A stretch of 9,499 nucleotides of DNA, from assembly GCA_934120265.1 (NCBI GenBank), contig CAKOTU010000024.1, positions 1 through 9,499 of the forward strand, read 5' to 3'. Numbering within the stretch: position 1 is the stretch's first letter; each line of letters begins with the position of its first letter. Shown here one piece after another: positions 5,942 through 9,499 of the stretch. The stretch comes from an uncultured Bacilli bacterium (GTDB lineage Bacteria > Bacillota_I > Bacilli_A > RF39 > UBA660). The position numbers and the translations under genes were made by a program. A model generated the notes under the pieces. The model was given only the letters and a program-made list of their open reading frames with translations. It had not been told where the DNA came from and did no database searches.

Positions 5942-6746
5942 CAGTATCTTCCTCCTCTTCATCAGAATAATCAATAACTTTCTTTGGTCTCAATTCTTCT
6001 AATAATTTTAATCTAAGTTCTTCTAGAGTTAAATTATAGAATAATTCTCCACCAATAGCCATAGATAATCTTCCAGTTTCTTCAGAAACTACAAGAGAAA
6101 TACAATCCATTTCTTCTGAAATTCCTAAAGCAGCTCTATGCCTTGTCCCTAAACGTTTGCTAATTTTTACATTATCACTAGTTGGGAAAACAGCACCAGC
6201 GCTTGTTATTTTATCACCCTGAATAATTACACCACCATCATGAAGTGGATTGTTTGGAAAGAAAATAGTAACTAATAAATCACTAGATATTTCAGCATAT
6301 ATCTTCTTAGATTTTTCAATATAATCGTGCAAACTATTATCACGTTCAATAACAATTAAAGCACCAATTCTATTTTTTCTAAGTTGCTCCATAGCTGTAG
6401 TAATTTCATAGACAACTCTTTCTCTTTCATCAACTGTAAGAACTTTATGACGCCCTAGCAATTGGCTTCTACCAAGTTGCTCCAAAACATTTCTGATTTC
6501 TGGTTGAAAAATAATTATCAACGCTAAAGGTCCCCACATAATTAAATAATTTAATATATATCCAATCGTTGTAAGATCCAATATATCACTTATTATTTTC
6601 AATATGATTATAATGATTATTCCTTTAAAAAGAAGAACCATTTTTACATTTTTTCTTAAATTTTTTAAAATATAATAAAATACAAACCAAACCAATAATA
6701 CATCAAGTAGGTTTTTTAAAACTGTTACAACATTATCAAAAGTCAT
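5913..6746 (-). CDS. cdaA: Diadenylate cyclase CdaA (c-di-AMP synthase)
   Basis: 277 aa. CdaA makes cyclic di-AMP from two ATP at the membrane; the messenger controls potassium and osmolyte transport and wall homeostasis. Three N-terminal membrane helices lie at about 10-30, 36-58 and 62-82, followed by a coiled linker and the DAC domain (about 100-255). The catalytic signatures are present: DGG in LHDGGVII (170-172, where DGA is more usual) and GTRHRAA (200-206); SEETG is at 221-225. Length matches the family. The C-terminus adds an acidic tail (DYSDEEEEDTDEE, 259-271). The ATG at 6746 has AGGAGG at 6752-6757. It has its own promoter (6774-6782) and is co-transcribed with cdaR, as in other Firmicutes. 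Confidence 0.97.
   Translation of the reverse strand: MTFDNVVTVLKNLLDVLLVWFVFYYILKNLRKNVKMVLLFKGIIIIIILKIISDILDLTTIGYILNYLIMWGPLALIIIFQPEIRNVLEQLGRSQLLGRHKVLTVDERERVVYEITTAMEQLRKNRIGALIVIERDNSLHDYIEKSKKIYAEISSDLLVTIFFPNNPLHDGGVIIQGDKITSAGAVFPTSDNVKISKRLGTRHRAALGISEEMDCISLVVSEETGRLSMAIGGELFYNLTLEELRLKLLEELRPKKVIDYSDEEEEDTDEENMSENS
5951..5956 (-). promoter_or_regulatory. Ribosome-binding site of cdaR inside cdaA
   Basis: A perfect AGGAGG, nine nt before the cdaR ATG at 5941. It lies within the codons for the acidic run EEEED of CdaA, so the same bases encode the CdaA tail and position ribosomes on cdaR. Confidence 0.88.
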
Positions 6747-6773
6747 AATTTCCTCCTATCCTTCATAAACAAG

Positions 6774-6782
6774 ATTATATCA
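6774..6782 (-). promoter_or_regulatory. Extended -10 promoter of cdaA-cdaR
   Basis: The minus strand reads TGATATAAT, an extended -10, placed between the terminator of the upstream gene and the cdaA ribosome-binding site. The -35 position at 17 nt (TTTCTT, 6797-6802) is weak. Predicted leader is about 20 nt, too short for a riboswitch. Confidence 0.65.
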
Positions 6783-6854
6783 CAATATTAAAAATAAAGA
6801 AATCCATTTGCACAAACAAAAAAGAAAATAAATTCTAATTTCAGTTTTAGGCAT

Positions 6855-6880
6855 AAAAAAACTTACAATGTAAGTTTTTT
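6855..6880 (-). terminator. Terminator overlapping the stop of the VWKF protein gene
   Basis: A perfect 11-bp stem (6856-6866 with 6870-6880, core AAACTTAC/GTAAGTTT) with a 3-nt loop and a T-tract on the minus strand. Two bases of the stop codon (6879-6881) already lie in the stem. The stem is flanked by A and T runs on both sides, so it could work both ways, but no plus-strand gene runs into it. Confidence 0.88.
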
Positions 6881-7340
6881 AAAATTTCCAAACATCATCC
6901 TCTGATTCATCAGACATGCCAGTATCATCATCTTTATTTACTTCTGGTACTTCAGGAACATCAGGTAATTCCTCTGCTACTTCTGGAGTAGGTGCAACCT
7001 CTTCTGTTGGTTCTTCTACTTTAGCATCGCCAAAAGGAACATTCAAATCTTCTTCGGGCATAACTTCTGTTGGTGTTGATTCTGTTGGTTCTAAAGAAAC
7101 ATTCATAGGCTCCTCTGGAGCAATTGCGTCTGCAATTCCTACTTGATCCATTGGCATAGCCTCTTCTTCTGAATCAGTTGGAGTAATCTCTTCTTCAGCA
7201 ACTTTCTCTTTTTTATTTTTATTTGCATTCAAAGGAATTTTACCAAAATTAGTTTTCTCAGCAAAATATCCAATAATTATCATCAACAAAACAACCGCAC
7301 CAATGATAAACCATAAATAATTATTAATCACAAAATCCAT
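6879..7340 (-). CDS. Single-pass membrane protein with acidic disordered tail ending in VWKF
   Basis: 153 aa. Short N-terminus, one transmembrane helix (about 8-26, LWFIIGAVVLLMIIIGYF), a juxtamembrane segment AEKTNFGK (27-34), a basic patch (NKNKKEK, about 40-46), then about 100 residues rich in Glu, Pro, Val, Thr and Asp with no predicted fold, closing with DDVWKF. The tail is the only part after the helix with aromatic residues apart from isolated Phe. I do not recognise a named family. The orientation is not certain; if N-out, the acidic tail is cytosolic. The ATG at 7340 has a perfect AGGAGG at 7347-7352. It has its own promoter and terminator, just upstream of cdaA-cdaR. Low-complexity composition means homology searches need masking. 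The gene is real; function is unknown. Confidence 0.85.
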   Translation of the reverse strand: MDFVINNYLWFIIGAVVLLMIIIGYFAEKTNFGKIPLNANKNKKEKVAEEEITPTDSEEEAMPMDQVGIADAIAPEEPMNVSLEPTESTPTEVMPEEDLNVPFGDAKVEEPTEEVAPTPEVAEELPDVPEVPEVNKDDDTGMSDESEDDVWKF

Positions 7341-7363
7341 TTTTATCCTCCTAGTCTATGATA

Positions 7364-7392
7364 ATGATATCATTTTTTTTTAATTTTAGCAA
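7364..7392 (-). promoter_or_regulatory. Probable promoter of the VWKF protein gene
   Basis: On the minus strand TTGCTA (7387-7392), 17-nt spacer, TATCAT (7364-7369) with TG at the extended -10 position. A second TATCAT follows directly (7358-7363). The -10 overlaps a 12-bp perfect palindrome, AATGATATCATT (7363-7374). No terminator separates trmL from this gene, so readthrough may add to expression. Confidence 0.55.
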
Positions 7393-7402
7393 TATCTTTT
7401 AC

Positions 7403-7909
7403 TTATTCATTTAAATAATTCTTACCTTTAAAAGAATCATAATCTAAAAGTTCTGGAAAACCCTGTTGTCTCAAAACTTCAAACAACATTATGCATACCG
7501 AATTAGAAACATTCAATGCTCTTATATTACTATTGATAGGAATACGTAAACATCTATCTAAATGTTCAGATAGAATTTCTTTAGGAATTCCTGTACTCTC
7601 TTTTCCAAACACTAGATATATATTCTTATTAGTGTCCGAATAATCAAATTCACTATAATTCTTAGTACCATATCTTGTAAGATAATAAAATTCTCCCTCG
7701 TTTTTACTTAAAAAATCATCATAATTTTCATAAACAGTATAGTCACAATGATCTAAATAATTAACGCCACATCTTTTCACTTTGCTATCAGAAAGAGAAA
7801 AACCAAGTGGCTTAATTAAATGAAGCTTAGTACCTGTTCCAGCACAAGTACGCATTATATTACCTGTATTTTGAGGTATCTCTGGTTCATATAACACTAT
7901 GTTAATCAT
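7403..7909 (-). CDS. trmL: tRNA (cytidine/uridine-34 2'-O)-methyltransferase TrmL
   Basis: 168 aa, a SPOUT-family enzyme that 2'-O-methylates the wobble nucleotide of certain leucine tRNAs using S-adenosylmethionine. It is the minimal one-domain form with a trefoil knot. The three motifs are intact: IVLYEPEIPQNTGNIMR (4-20, N14 and R20), YLVFGKESTGIP (98-109) and RIPINSNIRALNVSNSV (122-138). Length is typical of the family. I start it at the ATG at 7909, where the protein aligns with known N-termini and GAGGGGA lies nine nt upstream (7919-7925); a GTG at 7927 in frame is an alternative but would put the ribosome-binding site inside the gene. Its start overlaps the upstream gene's stop by 8 nt (ATGATTAA), implying translational coupling. 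Confidence 0.96.
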   Translation of the reverse strand: MINIVLYEPEIPQNTGNIMRTCAGTGTKLHLIKPLGFSLSDSKVKRCGVNYLDHCDYTVYENYDDFLSKNEGEFYYLTRYGTKNYSEFDYSDTNKNIYLVFGKESTGIPKEILSEHLDRCLRIPINSNIRALNVSNSVCIMLFEVLRQQGFPELLDYDSFKGKNYLNE

Positions 7910-8435
7910 TCTTAATAATCCCCTCACTTAATAAAAATTTCTTTACATCATCTATATTTATTCTTTGTTCTGCGTAATATAAAACTTTAACTATCTTCCC
8001 ATTTTTAAACAAAAACATATTAGATTGTCTTTCTAGTTTTATATAATTATTATTTAAGTCATCAGAAAAGAATCTCTCTCTTAATTCATTTAAGAAATTT
8101 CTATTTGACATGGCATTCAGATTAACAAAGACAAAATTTGATTTTAAATTATATTCTTTAAGTAATTCTTTAAATTCTTGTTCGAATTTTCTTAAATACT
8201 TGTTGTTCCCATAACTAACATATAAAATGGTTTCTGGATTATCAACAGTATAATTTGTTAAGTTAATCATTATTTCCTTTTCGCCTAACTCTAATACATA
8301 ACCAGATAAAACAGATGGCTCAATTACAACAGATTGTTGTTTTTTTATTACATAGGTAAAATAAGTAACACAAATTAATGTGACAAAACAAATCACTGCT
8401 ACTAACACATAATTTTTCTTTGGTATTTCTCTCAT
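7902..8435 (-). CDS. Membrane-anchored thioredoxin-like protein lacking CxxC
   Basis: 177 aa. Positive N-terminus (MREIPKKNY), one membrane helix (about 9-30) and a soluble domain of about 140 residues, probably outside. From residue 68 it follows a thioredoxin-like order: strand TILYVSYG (69-76), then NNKYLRKFEQEFKELL where active thioredoxins have CxxC and helix 1, strand NFVFVNLN (100-107), a helical stretch, and SNMFLFKNGKIVKVLYY (138-154), matching the late strand pair with its dG turn. The only cysteines (16 and 22) are in the membrane helix, so it cannot be a redox enzyme. The start at 8435 follows GGTGGTGA (8441-8448) and a strong promoter. It is the first gene of the unit with trmL. 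The fold is inferred by pattern; I assign no function. Confidence 0.8.
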   Translation of the reverse strand: MREIPKKNYVLVAVICFVTLICVTYFTYVIKKQQSVVIEPSVLSGYVLELGEKEIMINLTNYTVDNPETILYVSYGNNKYLRKFEQEFKELLKEYNLKSNFVFVNLNAMSNRNFLNELRERFFSDDLNNNYIKLERQSNMFLFKNGKIVKVLYYAEQRINIDDVKKFLLSEGIIKND

Positions 8436-8450
8436 TCTATCACCACCATA

Positions 8451-8479
8451 ATTCTAGCACACTAACATTATTTTTTCAA
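8451..8479 (-). promoter_or_regulatory. Promoter of the thioredoxin-like/trmL unit
   Basis: On the minus strand TTGAAA (8474-8479), a 17-nt spacer and TAGAAT (8451-8456) with TG at the extended -10 position. It lies just after the terminator of the ATPase gene. Only 15 nt separate the -10 from the ATG, so the leader should be about 9 nt and the ribosome-binding site sits at or across the predicted start. Confidence 0.78.
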
Positions 8480-8480
8480 C

Positions 8481-8505
8481 AAAAAAAGACATTATAGAAT
8501 GTCTT
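8481..8505 (-). terminator. Terminator containing the ATPase stop codon
   Basis: AAGACATT/AATGTCTT, an 8-bp perfect stem (8498-8505 with 8486-8493), with a 4-nt loop and a run of T on the minus strand (8481-8487). The last codons and the stop codon (8492-8494) of the ATPase gene are part of the hairpin. Confidence 0.87.
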
Positions 8506-9490
8506 CTGGTCTTTGAACTTCTTCAAGTGTAACTATAGGTAACACTATACCTTGTTCATCACAAAACTTTTTAAACTTTTCTCTAAATGCAGCAAGTTCC
8601 TTAACAATACTATCTGGATATATTCTCTTACTAGTTTTTATAGCATTATAAACATCAACTATATCCACTTCTTTTTTGTTATCAAATAACGCAAGAGAAA
8701 ATGCTTGACTTAATACTGAAAAAGCAATATCGGGATACATCGCTGATAATCCATATATTCTTTTAAATTCTGACGTTGCTGAAACAATAGATTCTAAAAG
8801 CAAATTTTCAATATAATTATTATATTTAAATTTTATACCTGTTTGAGCTTCTATTCTAGGTAATGAACCCATCAATATTTTTACTGTAGTTGGTTCATCT
8901 GGTTCTAAAACATCAATTTTTTCAAATCTTCTTAAGAAAGCTCTATCACGAACAACATAAGTTTCATATTCAATGGTTGTAGTTGCCCCAATAGCTTTAA
9001 TATCACCACGATCTAATCCGGGTTTTAAAATATTAGCTAAATCTAATGGACCATCACTTCTACCACCTATTAATGTATGAACCTCATCAATAAATAGTAT
9101 GGTTTTAGTAGTATTTTTTAACTCATCCACTAAAACAGATATAACCATTTCTTCTCTACCATTAACTTCCATTGTACCAGTTAATGATGTTGAATTTATT
9201 TTAATTATACGATATCCTTTTAATGCATCTGGGACATCATTGTTTTGAATTTTATATGCTAGTCCTTCAACAATAGCCGTTTTACCAATACCAGGTTTAC
9301 CAACTAATAACCCTGATTTATCAGGGGTTAAAAGAACTACAATTAGTTTTTTTATTTCATCATCACGAGCAATCGCAGGATTAGTAACATATTTCTTTTT
9401 TGTTAAATCCTCTCCATAAAGCCCAATTATAGAATTAGGATCAACTTCATCATTAAAGTTAACATCAATTATTTCTATATTATCATTCAT
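8492..9490 (-). CDS. Stand-alone AAA+ ATPase resembling ClpB/ClpC domain 1
   Basis: 332 aa with a single AAA+ module. It is closest by eye to the first ATPase domain of ClpA/B/C: NPAIARDDEIKKLI (37-50), Walker A GKPGIGKT (64-71), AIVEGLAYKI (72-81), VPDALKG (86-92), Walker B ILFIDE (131-136) with EVHTLIGG (136-143), sensor 1 GATT (168-171) and the double arginine of the finger region (R187-R188). A small helical lid follows, ending near residue 290, then a charged C-terminal helix. There is no Clp N-domain, no middle domain and no second ATPase ring. The usual pore-loop tyrosine (KYRGE in ClpB) is replaced around MEVNGREE (107-114). ATP hydrolysis looks intact; threading of proteins is doubtful. 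The ATG at 9490 has GGTGAT at 9494-9499. The upstream context is outside the window. Confidence 0.9.
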   Translation of the reverse strand: MNDNIEIIDVNFNDEVDPNSIIGLYGEDLTKKKYVTNPAIARDDEIKKLIVVLLTPDKSGLLVGKPGIGKTAIVEGLAYKIQNNDVPDALKGYRIIKINSTSLTGTMEVNGREEMVISVLVDELKNTTKTILFIDEVHTLIGGRSDGPLDLANILKPGLDRGDIKAIGATTTIEYETYVVRDRAFLRRFEKIDVLEPDEPTTVKILMGSLPRIEAQTGIKFKYNNYIENLLLESIVSATSEFKRIYGLSAMYPDIAFSVLSQAFSLALFDNKKEVDIVDVYNAIKTSKRIYPDSIVKELAAFREKFKKFCDEQGIVLPIVTLEEVQRPEDIL

Positions 9491-9493
9491 TTT

Positions 9494-9499
9494 ATCACC
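9494..9499 (-). promoter_or_regulatory. Ribosome-binding site of the ATPase gene
   Basis: GGTGAT on the minus strand, three nt before the ATG at 9490, at the very edge of the window. It supports the chosen start. The promoter lies outside. Confidence 0.7.

Noticed and set aside
5942..5974. Upstream in-frame starts at 5974 and 5962 for cdaR
   Set aside because: The perfect AGGAGG at 5951-5956 is correctly spaced only for the ATG at 5941.
6747..6878. Riboswitch before cdaA
   Set aside because: The leader after the predicted start is only about 20 nt and the rest of the gap is a terminator plus AT-rich spacer; no conserved structured RNA is visible.
6916..7146. Plus-strand ORF of 76 codons, Ser/Gly/Thr-rich
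   Set aside because: It is the antisense of the Glu/Pro-rich repeats of the VWKF gene; its low-complexity sequence is a by-product of that composition.
784..9490. Alternative genetic code (TGA as tryptophan, as in many Mollicutes)
   Set aside because: The genes use TGG for the tryptophans I checked and give full-length family matches without TGA readthrough. All eleven stops are TAA or TAG, but that is too few to show TGA avoidance in an AT-rich genome.

Overview
The window looks like chromosomal DNA of an AT-rich, monoderm, Mollicutes-related member of the Bacilli. The evidence is a low-GC sequence, Firmicutes-type rRNA promoters and leader, AGGAGG/AGGTGG ribosome-binding sites, a lipobox lipoprotein, and envelope and second-messenger genes of the Bacilli type (cdaA-cdaR, DUF402/YgaC phosphatase, DUF378). 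The partial 16S rRNA has the stretch 'TTAGGAATATTCGTCAATGG', which recalls uncultured gut lineages such as RF39. That placement is from memory and needs a 16S search. Tryptophans I checked are TGG, so the standard bacterial code fits. The layout is compact: ten of the eleven protein genes and the rRNA operon are on the minus strand, and several stop codons lie inside terminator hairpins.

In the direction of minus-strand transcription (high to low coordinates): a stand-alone AAA+ ATPase resembling the first ring of ClpB/ClpC (8492-9490) ends in a terminator. Next, a strong promoter drives a two-gene unit: a membrane-anchored thioredoxin-like protein (7902-8435) and the tRNA wobble methyltransferase TrmL (7403-7909), overlapping by 8 nt. 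A small single-pass membrane protein with a long acidic tail ending in VWKF follows (6879-7340), with its own promoter and terminator. Then come cdaA (5913-6746), the c-di-AMP synthase, and cdaR (4586-5941), its four-domain YbbR partner, overlapping by 29 nt.

A lone plus-strand gene, a 65-aa DUF378 membrane protein (4370-4567), converges on cdaR. The two share one hairpin covering both stop codons. Divergently from it runs a LolA-like lipoprotein gene (3268-4254), then a second membrane-anchored thioredoxin-like protein (2706-3218), an S41 C-terminal processing protease (1398-2600), and a DUF402 nucleoside phosphatase (784-1335). A terminator (729-753) separates these from the rRNA operon, which starts with two tandem promoters sharing a duplicated 24-nt core (514-537 and 617-640) and runs into the 16S gene at the left edge.

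Most products act at or outside the cytoplasmic membrane: c-di-AMP control of osmotic and wall homeostasis, an S41 protease, a lipoprotein and several single-pass proteins. The less ordinary items are the two cysteine-free thioredoxin-like domains, the ClpB-D1-like ATPase without the usual pore tyrosine, the VWKF-tailed protein, and a recurring promoter/ribosome-binding-site arrangement that predicts 5' leaders of only about 10-13 nt.
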